Positions 50,804 through 59,370 of a stretch of 64,000 nt of DNA are shown in pieces; within the stretch, counting starts at the first letter, position 1, and each line of letters opens with the position of its first letter. Below the pieces are notes generated by a model, which was not told the origin of the DNA, did not search any database, and was given only the letters and a program-made list of their open reading frames with translations. A program made the translations under genes and the position numbers. Source of the stretch: Halobellus clavatus (GTDB lineage: Archaea > Halobacteriota > Halobacteria > Halobacteriales > Haloferacaceae); assembly GCF_900107195.1 (NCBI RefSeq), contig NZ_FNPB01000007.1:1-64000 (forward strand). The letters run 5' to 3'.

Positions 50804-51253
50804 AGGTCTGTCAATATACATAAATAGTGGATCAATATATTTCGTCTCGCGGACCACTCCGCCTCTCATGGCCTATACCGGATATGTACGTGTGCGCGAC
50901 TCTCGACAGACATCCGCTGGTACACTTCATAAGACAACCGCGATTATCGAATCAGTCACAGATCGCCTGGCTTAGAGCGGAAACCCGCGTGACTCGATGG
51001 TCCATTCGAGCCACGCGTTTTGCCTCTGACAGATTCCTCACTTCGTCGATAGCGTCAACCTAGTCTAGAGGTCGACAGGTTTCAGTCAGTCGAAGAAAAG
51101 TTATTTTCTTTGGCGGAACAGTCCGGCATCGAACAAAAAAATCGAATATTTGGGGGTAAGAGGCTGTGCTGAATCGCCATACAGCAGCAAGCTTGTATGT
51201 GGGTTAGCCAGATACGCCTCTGAGTTCGGGGGCAGCGTTGTCATTCACTGTGT
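50804..51253. other. Gene-poor spacer between HalOD1 and TFB genes
   Basis: 450 bp without a supported gene. The left 50 bp carry the AT-rich promoter of the HalOD1 gene. An A/T-rich tract with an A7 run near 51100-51150 suggests another promoter or an old IS end, but no reading frame follows it. Confidence 0.4.
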
Positions 51254-52291
51254 CTACTCATCCTCCGTATCTGTTGCGGCCAAAATCTCAGGATACCGGT
51301 TCCGTATCGTCATCTCGCTCACGTCCGTAGCATCAGCGATATCTGTCTGTCGGAGCGACTCATCGCATCGCTTAGCGGCCGCGTACAATGCCCCAGCGGC
51401 GATGCCTACCGGATGTTTCCCGCTGTGAACGCCGTTTTCAACCGCTATTCCGGCGAGACGTCGTGCCTCTCGCTCTGTTGCGTCCGTACACTCCACGTCC
51501 GACGCGATCCGTCCGATGAACGAACGGGGGTCTGTCGGGGCGATTTCTAACCCGAGTTCACGTGAGACGTGTCGATATGCCCGCTCAACGCGAATTTGTT
51601 CGACGCGGCTCACTGCCGAGACCTCGTCGGTAGAGCGCGGGACACCGTCCATGCGACTCGCCGCGTATATCGCCGCAGTGGCGACGCTTTCAACGGCTCG
51701 ACCCGTAACGAGTCCGTCCGCAAGTGCGCGACGATAGATGACGCCTGCTGTCTCTCGGGTGCTGTCCGGCGCACCAAGCGCGGAAGCCATGCGGTTGATC
51801 TCACCGAGTGCATGTATGAGATTCCTATCCGCAGATGAGCGCCGTCGGAAGCGCTCATCCCACCGTCGCAGGCGGCGCATCTGTTGTCGCTGTTCTCCTG
51901 ACAGCGCGTTCCCCTTCGCATCTGTGTTTTGCCACCCAATCATCGTCGACAACCCCTTATCGTGTAAGAGGTTCGTGCTTGCTGGTCCGACGCGGGAGTC
52001 CTCATCGCCGGTGCCGTTCGGCGTGTACAGTTTGATGTTCGTATCAAGCGTCGCGTCTGAAACGACGAGTCCACAGTCGTCACAGACCGCATCAACCTCA
52101 TCATCGGCTCGACGAAGTCGCCCGTGACACTCCGGACACGTAGTCTGACTGTGCCGTTCGTCCCCATTCTCCACCGAAACTGCGTCGGTAACAGACTGTC
52201 CGTCGCCAGTTTCGCTCGATGAGGGCGCATCAGTACCGTTTTTGCGGGAAACTGTGTCCGGTCGCTCTTCGTTAGTGCGCTCGTTCATCAA
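51254..52291 (-). CDS. tfb: Transcription initiation factor TFB (second copy)
   Basis: A 345-residue TFIIB homologue with an acidic N-terminal extension of about 50 residues. The zinc ribbon is CPECHG ... CDDCGLV. A B-reader-like segment is IGWQNTDAKGNALSG. Two cyclin repeats follow (VTGRAVESVATAAIYAASR and KHPVGIAAGALYAAAKR). Translation may start one codon later (52288). It differs widely from the TFB at 17880, so the two are likely to have different promoter preferences. It lies among sensor and zinc-protein genes and next to a HalOD1/kinase pair. Confidence 0.9.
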   Translation of the reverse strand: MMNERTNEERPDTVSRKNGTDAPSSSETGDGQSVTDAVSVENGDERHSQTTCPECHGRLRRADDEVDAVCDDCGLVVSDATLDTNIKLYTPNGTGDEDSRVGPASTNLLHDKGLSTMIGWQNTDAKGNALSGEQRQQMRRLRRWDERFRRRSSADRNLIHALGEINRMASALGAPDSTRETAGVIYRRALADGLVTGRAVESVATAAIYAASRMDGVPRSTDEVSAVSRVEQIRVERAYRHVSRELGLEIAPTDPRSFIGRIASDVECTDATEREARRLAGIAVENGVHSGKHPVGIAAGALYAAAKRCDESLRQTDIADATDVSEMTIRNRYPEILAATDTEDE

Positions 52292-52359
52292 GTCGAATCA
52301 CCTCTCGTGACCGGGGCAGAACAGACGCGTTCGACTGTGTGTCTGGCCAGTACTGTTCA

Positions 52360-52725
52360 TTATGGGCTCTGAGCCGGCGTTGAGTCGCTGATCCTGATAC
52401 CATGCGCGGTAACTCTCGTAGCAACCGCAGATGGAACTGACCACACTGTCTCGGTGGGTACTGTCACTCCATCGATCGCGAGACAGACGAGTTTCCCTCG
52501 TCCCCGCCGCGCCGCAACAACAAATTCAAACCGACGTGATCGGTCGTCAGTCGCTGTCACGTGGATCGTTGAGAGCCCGTTCACACTCTCCCACGTTGTC
52601 GTGTCGACGACCCTGAGGTCGCCTGCGGGAGTGACAGCAGTCGAGTCACAGGCTGGACAGGACCCCTCGTGTGGGCTTGTCCCAAGATACCCATAATCGG
52701 TGTCACACGCAAAGCAGTGTTCCAT
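52360..52725 (-). CDS. Small zinc-ribbon protein
   Basis: A 121-residue protein with an N-terminal CFACD ... CPACD ribbon (residues 4-27) and a beta-rich remainder (SVNGLSTIHVTAT, RRFEFVVAARRGRGKLVCLAIDGV). It resembles the small zinc-ribbon proteins that often accompany haloarchaeal regulators. It lies between the TFB and another tiny zinc protein on the same strand and may be cotranscribed with them. Function unknown. Confidence 0.6.
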   Translation of the reverse strand: MEHCFACDTDYGYLGTSPHEGSCPACDSTAVTPAGDLRVVDTTTWESVNGLSTIHVTATDDRSRRFEFVVAARRGRGKLVCLAIDGVTVPTETVWSVPSAVATRVTAHGIRISDSTPAQSP

Positions 52726-52734
52726 GGTCAGAGA

Positions 52735-52875
52735 CTAGTACCGATCCACGATCGTCTCTGCGATATGTGCCCGACCGGAACATGCTGGACAGGCAACTAC
52801 GTCACCACCGTCTAACCCGAACACGGTGACGAATCGCTGTGAGACGTGTCCGCCGCAGTGGGCGCATTCCGGCAT
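52735..52875 (-). CDS. 46-residue zinc-finger protein (DUF7563-like)
   Basis: From ATG 52875 the frame gives MPECAHCGGHVSQRFVTV, a strand, and CPACSGRAHIAETI. This is the pattern of the tiny haloarchaeal zinc proteins I know as DUF7563. It starts 4 nt after the sufB stop and is followed at 10 nt by the zinc-ribbon gene. The longer start at 52929 would overlap sufB and is not needed. Confidence 0.65.
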   Translation of the reverse strand: MPECAHCGGHVSQRFVTVFGLDGGDVVACPACSGRAHIAETIVDRY

Positions 52876-52879
52876 CAAA

Positions 52880-54310
52880 TTACCCCAGCGAGCCCTCCAT
52901 CTCGAGTTCGACGAGCCGGTTGAGCTCAACGGCGTACTCGATCGGCAGCTCTTCGGTGATAGGCTCGATGAAGCCCGAGACGATCATCTGCTTGGCGTCG
53001 TCGTCGTCGAGACCGCGCGACTGGAGGTAGAAGATGTCCTCGTCGCCGATCTTGCCGACGGTCGCCTCGTGGGCGACGTCGACCTTCGACTCGTTGATCT
53101 CCATGTACGGCATCGTGTCCGACGTCGACTCGTTGTCGAACATCAGCGCGTCGCACTCCACGGCGGTCGAGGAGTTCTCCGCGCCGTCCGCGATGTGGAC
53201 GAGGCCGCGGTAGTTCGTGCGGCCGCCGTCCTTCGCGATCGATTTCGACTCGACGGTGGACTTCGTGTCCGGCGCGTTGTGGTACACCTTCGCGCCGGTG
53301 TCGATGTCCTGGCCCTCGCCCGCGAAGGCGATGGTGATGTGGTTGTCGGAGGCGCCGCGCCCCTTCAGGATCGACGACGGGTACAGCATCGTCGCCTTCG
53401 ACCCCATCGAACCGGAGATCCACTCCATGCGCCCACCCTTCTCGGCGATGGCGCGCTTCGTGTTCAGGTTGTAGGTGTTCTTCGACCAGTTCTGGACGGT
53501 CGAGTACTGGACGTGCGCGTCCTCGTCGACGAACACCTCGACGCCGCCACAGTGAAGATTGAACTTCGAGTACTTCGGCGCCGAGCAGCCCTCGATGTAG
53601 TGAACCTCCGAGCCTTCTTCGGCGATGATGAGCGTGTGCTCGAACTGGCCCATCCCCTCGGAGTTCATGCGGAAGTACGCCTGCACCGGCATGTCGACGG
53701 TGGTGTTTTCGGGCACGTAGACGAACGAGCCACCCGACCAGATGGCGCCGTGGAGCGCCGCGAACTTGTTGTCGCTCGGGGGGACGCACTTCGTCATGAA
53801 GTGCTCGCGGACGAGTTCTTCGTGCTCTTGGACCGCCTCGTCCATGTTACAGAAGATGACGCCCTTCTCCTCCCAGCGCTCCTGCATGTTCTGGTAGACA
53901 ACCTCCGATTCGTACTGCGCGCCGACGCCGGAGAGGGCGTTTTTCTCGGCTTCGGGGATGCCCAGCTTGTCGAAGGTGTCTTTGATGTCGTCTGGAAGTT
54001 CGGTCCAGTCGTCCACGCCGGCGCGGACGTCGACGTCCGGCCGAATGTAGGGGACGATCTCGTCGACATCGACCTCCGAGAGGTCCGGCTGGCCGGGCCA
54101 GTCGGTCGGCATTGGCATCTCTTGGAACTGTTCGAGCGCGCGCAGGCGCCGCTCCAGCATCCACTCCGGTTCGTCTTTGTCCTCCGAGATGACGCGGACC
54201 GTCTCCTCGGTGAGCCCCTTCTCGGTCTGGAAGGCAGACTTCTCCTCCTTTTTGAACTCGAAACGGGCCTCGGTGTTCGTCTCTTTGAGATCGTCTTGTT
54301 TTGAACTCAT
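52880..54310 (-). CDS. sufB: SufB iron-sulfur cluster assembly scaffold
   Basis: A 476-residue SufB. The C-terminal beta-helix carries the typical HTLIIAEEGSEVHYIEGCSAP, NLHCGGVEVFV and VECDALMFDNESTSDT segments. SufB with SufC and SufD forms the scaffold on which Fe-S clusters are built. Here no sufC or sufD adjoins, so it is an orphan copy; chromosomal partners may exist elsewhere. TATA-like CTTATATTTG is centred 28 nt upstream of ATG 54310. Its housekeeping-like codon use against the surrounding accessory genes suggests a captured chromosomal gene. Confidence 0.9.
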   Translation of the reverse strand: MSSKQDDLKETNTEARFEFKKEEKSAFQTEKGLTEETVRVISEDKDEPEWMLERRLRALEQFQEMPMPTDWPGQPDLSEVDVDEIVPYIRPDVDVRAGVDDWTELPDDIKDTFDKLGIPEAEKNALSGVGAQYESEVVYQNMQERWEEKGVIFCNMDEAVQEHEELVREHFMTKCVPPSDNKFAALHGAIWSGGSFVYVPENTTVDMPVQAYFRMNSEGMGQFEHTLIIAEEGSEVHYIEGCSAPKYSKFNLHCGGVEVFVDEDAHVQYSTVQNWSKNTYNLNTKRAIAEKGGRMEWISGSMGSKATMLYPSSILKGRGASDNHITIAFAGEGQDIDTGAKVYHNAPDTKSTVESKSIAKDGGRTNYRGLVHIADGAENSSTAVECDALMFDNESTSDTMPYMEINESKVDVAHEATVGKIGDEDIFYLQSRGLDDDDAKQMIVSGFIEPITEELPIEYAVELNRLVELEMEGSLG

Positions 54311-54332
54311 CAAAGTATTCTTCAGAGACTAC

Positions 54333-54343
54333 AAATATAAGTG
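54333..54343 (-). promoter_or_regulatory. TATA box of sufB
   Basis: On the minus strand CTTATATTTG is centred 28 nt before the ATG at 54310. This supports a leaderless start and shows that the orphan sufB kept its own promoter. Confidence 0.55.
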
Positions 54344-54484
54344 TGGTGCGCTGGAACACACTTTAGTAACTTATACTGGTTTCTTTAACGAAAGTGAATA
54401 ACTTTGTGTAGTTTAATTTGGTTTCTCTACCTAGTAGAATTTAATATGTGGCGAGAGGGCTATTGCGTACAAACAGGACCACCG

Positions 54485-54781
54485 TCATTTGTTAGCGAGA
54501 ACGACTCGACAGCATTCAATCGCCGCTTCGATGTGGCGGTCGGCGACGGAATCATCCGTTTCGTCAGCCGACTCAAGCAGTGTAGCAACTTGCCGAACCC
54601 GTTTCTGTCTGGTTTGCGTGTCAAGATCATTACTAGTAGCATCGCGGGCGACGGCTTCTGCCTCTCCGAGCCATCGGTTCGTCGCTGGCGGTACTGGGCG
54701 ATCTGCGGTCGCAGTTAGGTGGGTCGCCAGTGCGTCGACCGCAGCCCGCGGCTCGGTTGGGATGTCGATTTCGTCCGTCAT
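54485..54781 (-). CDS. Small helical haloarchaeal protein (DUF8152-like)
   Basis: A 98-residue acidic, almost wholly helical protein from ATG 54781 (MTDEIDIPTEPRAAVDALATHL). Blocks such as RWLGEAEAVARDATSND, VRQVATLLESADETDD and HIEAAIECCRVVL suggest a three-helix bundle. It resembles a small haloarchaeal family that I recall as DUF8152. It is divergent from the TauE/SafE-like gene. Function unknown. Confidence 0.55.
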   Translation of the reverse strand: MTDEIDIPTEPRAAVDALATHLTATADRPVPPATNRWLGEAEAVARDATSNDLDTQTRQKRVRQVATLLESADETDDSVADRHIEAAIECCRVVLANK

Positions 54782-54963
54782 TGTTGGTGTATTCGCATCC
54801 ACTGTGAAGAATTGTTGCGCCAAGCTACACTCCAGATGCTTGCGAATGTCTCTAGCCTAGCACGACCTCTTGTTCGCCTATCGTAACATGTCTGCGGTAT
54901 CTGTCTGGGCTTGTTCGAGAGACACACCAGACGACACAACCCCATGCGCAACCGAGAACGACT

Positions 54964-55761
54964 ATGATCGAGTCGCTCCTCCGGATTGACGTCATGCTCT
55001 TCGTCCTCATCGGCGTACTGGGCGGCGCGCACTGTATCGGGATGTGCGGTCCGCTTGTGACGATGTACTCGAAGCAGATGACGCCGCAGCCTGACGGCGG
55101 GGCGGTGACGGCCAATGACGGGCGTGCCGGTCATCTCACGACCTACGAGGTTCGCCAGCACTTCCTGTTCAACGTCGGCCGGGCGACGACGTACGCAATT
55201 TTTGGGGCCCTCTTTGGTGCACTTGGGAGCGTCGTGTTCGTCACCGCTGACCAGTTGACACCGATCGCTGATCTCCTGCGGGGTGCTGTCGGTCTCGCGG
55301 TAGGGGGATTCATCGTGGCGACGGGCGTTCGGTACGTCATCGGGGGGAGTGGAGGCGATATCCGAATACCCGGCGTACAGCGCGTCACGTCGTGGCTTGC
55401 GACGAGAGTTCACCGACACGTGAATAGCCCGAGTATTGTCGGCCTCGGCGCCGTCCACGCGCTTCTTCCCTGCCCGATGCTGTATCCCGCGTATCTGTTC
55501 GCCTTCGCGAGCGGATCCCCGACCACTGGGGCAATCGCTCTCGGCGCCCTCGGTATCGGGACGATCCCGGCCGTCTTCCTCTATGGAACGATTATCCAGT
55601 CGATCGACGTTGCCCACCGGCGTCGAGTCCATCGGTTGCTTGGCGTTGTGTTCGTTGTGCTGGGGTACGTGTTGTTCGCGCACGGACTGATGGCACTCGG
55701 TATACACCTCCCACACCCAATGTTCCCACATTATCAGCCTCTCGGTGGGATGGGACACTGA
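54964..55761 (+). CDS. TauE/SafE-like (UreH/DsbD-type) membrane transporter
   Basis: A 265-residue protein with about six TM helices in two halves. The first has GVLGGAHCIGMCGPLVTMYS and the second has AVHALLPCPMLYPAYLFAF. This is the paired Cys/Pro pattern of the UreH/CcdA-like branch of the sulfite exporter TauE/SafE family, whose members are often linked to metal handling or cytochrome assembly. A His-rich tail (HLPHPMFPHYQPLGGMGH) could bind metal. A link with the orphan sufB or the oxidase-like gene is only a thought. Confidence 0.7.
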   Translation: MIESLLRIDVMLFVLIGVLGGAHCIGMCGPLVTMYSKQMTPQPDGGAVTANDGRAGHLTTYEVRQHFLFNVGRATTYAIFGALFGALGSVVFVTADQLTPIADLLRGAVGLAVGGFIVATGVRYVIGGSGGDIRIPGVQRVTSWLATRVHRHVNSPSIVGLGAVHALLPCPMLYPAYLFAFASGSPTTGAIALGALGIGTIPAVFLYGTIIQSIDVAHRRRVHRLLGVVFVVLGYVLFAHGLMALGIHLPHPMFPHYQPLGGMGH

Positions 55762-56376
55762 CGCATTCGATAGATCTGTCGAATTAGTAGCTAATCCAGT
55801 AGATTTCTCAGGGCAGAACACGGGATATCGAGGCGAAACCGTGACCTGAGACCGCGGCAGACCCAACAGACAGGTCTCCTAAGTTGATATACACCCGGAA
55901 TCCAGACGGGGGTCTGTTGAGGATTTTAAAGACATTACACACCTCGTCTGGTCCTGTACCTCACGTACGGACTCTTTCCATATCACTTCGATATATCGAA
56001 CAACTGGACAGGGGGGAGACCGTAATTTCAGACCACTCTCGTGTCGACTGGGAGATTCCGGGAGGAACTGACAAAAAGAGGCCAATACCGACCGAACTGG
56101 ATACTTTATCGGATGCGACTGGGCTAACTTACGCCAACAAAATAGACGTGATTGGGGATATAGGGCCGGATTTAATGGGGGTTCTCTGAAACAGATGAAT
56201 CCAAAGCATTTGCTAATAATCACGTCGGATCGACTATCGGGTCCAAGAGTAGCGATCGACCACCCGTCGATAAAATCCAAATGACAGAGATAGAGTAAGT
56301 AGACCACTTTACTGTTAACCGCCTCAGAAATCACATGCACTGTTCTGACGACTCAACTCGCGACGAGCGTCTGTGA
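55762..56376. other. 600-bp AT-richer spacer before a transposase
   Basis: No gene that I can defend. Short frames on both strands (55884-56189 plus, 55879-56340 minus) overlap each other and have no motif or acidic bias. The region probably includes the left flank and end of the next IS and eroded sequence. Confidence 0.4.
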
Positions 56377-57960
56377 ATGCGCTCTCTGTGTGAAGCGTAC
56401 CAACTGGGGATTACTATTCGGAACAAACTCAAAGAAACCGATCTCGTCACCGCGTTCGAGAAGCTCGATCATTCGATAGATGCTATCGAAGACGGGTATC
56501 CAGCGTGGCATCCTGCGCCGCTCTCCTTTCGCGCAATGGTTCTCTGGTTCGTGTTCATGGAGATAACGGGTGACTCATACGCCAACTTCACTCGACGACT
56601 CACCCGACAACCGGAAGTAGCGACTATCCTCGGCTTCAGTCGAGTGCCCGACGAATCAGCATTCTCTCGTGCGTGGCGAAATCGATTCGACGACGCGACC
56701 CACGAATACATCCACGCTGCCGCCCACTTCGTTGTCAAAGAAGTCCATGATCGCAGCATCTCAGCGCCGGAGGTGCGGCCTAAGGCAGAGATCGTCGACA
56801 ATGAGCAAGAAGATACAGACTCAGTAGAAGACGAATCCTTCTCACAGGAGGAGATTGTTCAGACAACGCGCCTCGCGCGTGATCACGCCTTCGGACACTT
56901 CGACTCTGATCGGGCGCCGAACGCCTCGTACGAGGACACGCAATTTTTCGAGTTACAGACATTCATGGGGATGGTTCGGTGCGGAGCCACGCAGGGAGCT
57001 ACTCGCTTTCAGTACCGGCGTGGCGAGGACTACGGCCCGCATGGCGATACCCACCTTCGCACCGTCAAGCAGTTCGATCCTGACGAGCTCGTCGACGGCT
57101 TCAACGAGACAACGGATCGCTTGCTTTCCGTGATTGCTTCTGAAGCATCGTTCCGCCGGCCAGTCACTGCCGCGATCGATATCACGACCATTCCCTACTA
57201 CGGGGATGTCGAAGGGATGCCGATGGTCAGTGGAACGAAGGACAGAGACGGTCGAGCGTTTAAATTTGCGACCCTCTCGATCATCGGACAGAACATCCCG
57301 CTGGTCTTAGCTGTCGAGCCGGTTCGAGAGAGTTCTGAGTGGGATGAGAACCCGTCGAATCAGATCCATCGTACTGTTCGGCGACTCGTTCGACGAGCGA
57401 AAGAGCATGTTCCAATCGAGACAGTGCTGTGTGATCGGGAGTTCGATTCGATACGCGTGTTTCAGACGCTCTCAAACCTCGATGTGAACTACCTCATTCC
57501 GAAGCGAGTCTCCAGCTCTGAACGGGATGTACTCAAACAAATGGGGGAAGACGACCAAGAGGTGGCTGTTGAGTCGGCTTCTGTCCATGTGGAATCTGGA
57601 TCGCATCCAATGCGGCTCCTGTACGTGCCGTCGACGAGTGGGGAAGGAACGGCCGTCTTCGCGACGAATTTCCGAGTGGGACCCGGTGAGGCCGAGACGT
57701 TCTGTAGACGGTATAGTCACCGGTGGCAAATCGAGAGCGAGTACAAATCGATCAAAGGTGACTTTCTCGCGAAGACCTCCTCGAAAGACTACCGCGTTCG
57801 CTTGTTCTACTTCGTGTTCGCGGTCCTCTTGTACAATATCTGGCGGCTCACCGACTTCCTGCTGAAAGCAGGCGTCGACGGTGAGATGGACTACGCACCC
57901 GTGTTGACTGCGGGTGAGTGTGTTGAACTCGTTGCCTCGTCGTTGATTCCACACGACTAA
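56377..57960 (+). CDS. DDE transposase (IS4-like superfamily), copy 2
   Basis: A 527-residue transposase with D in AAIDITTIPYYG, D in VLCDREFDSIRV, and E in HRWQIESEYKSIKGDFLA. The N-terminal half has a DNA-binding-type helical region (FRAMVLWFVFMEITGDSYANFTRR) and an acidic insert (about 140-170). It is related to but distinct from the enzyme at 40503, with shared REFDS and IESxYKSIK motifs. The frame is complete. The terminal repeats were not identified, so the element limits are unknown. Confidence 0.8.
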   Translation: MRSLCEAYQLGITIRNKLKETDLVTAFEKLDHSIDAIEDGYPAWHPAPLSFRAMVLWFVFMEITGDSYANFTRRLTRQPEVATILGFSRVPDESAFSRAWRNRFDDATHEYIHAAAHFVVKEVHDRSISAPEVRPKAEIVDNEQEDTDSVEDESFSQEEIVQTTRLARDHAFGHFDSDRAPNASYEDTQFFELQTFMGMVRCGATQGATRFQYRRGEDYGPHGDTHLRTVKQFDPDELVDGFNETTDRLLSVIASEASFRRPVTAAIDITTIPYYGDVEGMPMVSGTKDRDGRAFKFATLSIIGQNIPLVLAVEPVRESSEWDENPSNQIHRTVRRLVRRAKEHVPIETVLCDREFDSIRVFQTLSNLDVNYLIPKRVSSSERDVLKQMGEDDQEVAVESASVHVESGSHPMRLLYVPSTSGEGTAVFATNFRVGPGEAETFCRRYSHRWQIESEYKSIKGDFLAKTSSKDYRVRLFYFVFAVLLYNIWRLTDFLLKAGVDGEMDYAPVLTAGECVELVASSLIPHD

Positions 57961-58538
57961 CCGGCTGATACCCCACTGAGTCCGCCTTTTGGGAGTGACA
58001 ACCCTAACCAGGAGCGGCAGAATCTGCGTAATTTCGCACGTTCGTCCGGTAGATGCGAACGGTAGTGATCCAAATCAGGACTGGTCGGCGAGAAGAACCA
58101 ACGAATTGATGCTAATTCGACCTGAAACTGGCCCATCCTCCGAAACTGTGAACTTCCGGTGACCGAGAGAAGATGAGACTGATCGTCTCAATGCATACGG
58201 GTCTGACACTGATTTCTTTGCACAGGACCTCTCGATCAGTCGATCCCGTGGCTTAACTTGAGCGCGTCGTCGATCTCACCCATTGTCGAGTCGTCGAGAC
58301 TGCCAGCCACCGAATGGATTCGGTTCTCGACAGACACGACTCGAATTTGGTCAAGCCGCACGAAGTGATCTTTCTCAACCAGTGAGTCCGACGCTTCCAC
58401 AAGTAACGCCAATCAACCCGTCAAGAAGTGAGAACGATGATACCTAACCGAGGACTTGTTCTGTCCGACATACTACGGTCGGTAGCGGCCGAAGCTTACA
58501 ATATACACTGAATATTGAACGGAGCAAATAAAACGATA
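57961..58538. other. Spacer with a toxin-gene remnant
   Basis: About 580 bp after the transposase. Apart from the MazF-like remnant (58236-58411) I see no gene. The left 250 bp may hold the IS right end. Confidence 0.4.
58236..58411 (-). pseudogene. MazF/PemK-like toxin C-terminal remnant
   Basis: The minus strand reads LVEASDSLVEKDHFVRLDQI followed by RVVSVENRIHSVAGSLDDST and MGEIDDALKLSHGID, then stop. The K-x-x-x-V-x-x-DQIR-V core and the Asp/Glu-rich final helix match the end of MazF/PemK toxins. Upstream in this frame is a stop codon, and no intact N-terminal half is visible, so the gene is broken. The transposase 300 bp away may have caused the loss. No antitoxin gene is found. Confidence 0.5.
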
Positions 58539-59240
58539 TCAACACCCAGGAGTTTCCGTGATGAGAATAAACGGATCGCGCTCGCGATTGTAGTCGGCGA
58601 CATCTCCGGCGACCGCTTCGATGAGTCGGCGATGAACTTCTCTGGCTGCTCGTCCCTCGTCTGGGCTCAAGTAGTGGAGCCCGCCCAGCTCCGTCCAGAA
58701 ATCACCGTCAAGCCAAAACAGTGTCTCATCGTTCGACTGGTGGACGATGTCGCCGTTATCGCTCAGTCCCTCGGTGTCGAGTTGACCACCCGAGAGCTGG
58801 GCGCGTGCCAGCACCGCCACAAGCTGCCGGCGTGAAATGGATGCATGAACAGCAACATCGTCGATCAAACTCCCGAAGTAGTCTTCGACAGCATCAATCG
58901 TTTGGGAGAACTCATCAAGCGTAACGGAATCTAACGGTATTGTATCTCTTGGTACTTCTTGAGTTTCCCGAGATCGAGAGCCGCTAAGTAATACGTCAGA
59001 TGCAAGGTTGAGTTCAATACTATCCGCCGTTCGACAGTACTGTGTTCTGTCCCTGCTCTCGTCCGCAGTGACCTCTTCTAAATACATATTCTCAGAGAGT
59101 TCCTTCACACGTCTATAACAGGTGGCAATCGGGATATCTAGCTCTTGACTCAGCCAGCTAACTGATCGCGGCTCCCTTGCCGCCCGCAGTATATCTACGC
59201 TGTATTTCCGCCCGAGTACCTCAACTGCTTCCGTCGACAT
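58539..59240 (-). CDS. Winged-helix transcriptional regulator
   Basis: A 233-residue protein from ATG 59240 (MSTEAVEVLGRKYSV); a longer frame adds an unlikely basic tail. The first 75 residues are a winged helix (SVDILRAAREPRSVSWLSQELDI, TCYRRVKELSENMYLEEV). The C-terminal part is acidic and helical (FSQTIDAVEDYFGSLIDD, RRQLVAVLARAQLSGG) and ends in a beta segment. It is divergent from the giant kinase gene, so it may control it. TATA-like ATAAATATAGG lies about 45 nt upstream, giving a short leader. Confidence 0.7.
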   Translation of the reverse strand: MSTEAVEVLGRKYSVDILRAAREPRSVSWLSQELDIPIATCYRRVKELSENMYLEEVTADESRDRTQYCRTADSIELNLASDVLLSGSRSRETQEVPRDTIPLDSVTLDEFSQTIDAVEDYFGSLIDDVAVHASISRRQLVAVLARAQLSGGQLDTEGLSDNGDIVHQSNDETLFWLDGDFWTELGGLHYLSPDEGRAAREVHRRLIEAVAGDVADYNRERDPFILITETPGC

Positions 59241-59370
59241 CTTGTTACCACGATTGATTCTCAAGGCTGAATAGCTGTACCCTATATTTATCGATCTAAT
59301 TCTATTAGGGCCGATATGAAATGGTTCTCTAAGCGAAAACATAATAGAGCGGAACAACAACATCGGATGT

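Noticed and set aside
52826-54304. 492-residue plus-strand frame opposite sufB
   Set aside because: Antisense shadow of sufB; long open antisense frames are common in GC-rich haloarchaeal genes.
55879-56340. Overlapping frames on both strands in the spacer before the second transposase
   Set aside because: Neither has acidic composition or a motif; probably chance frames in AT-richer DNA.
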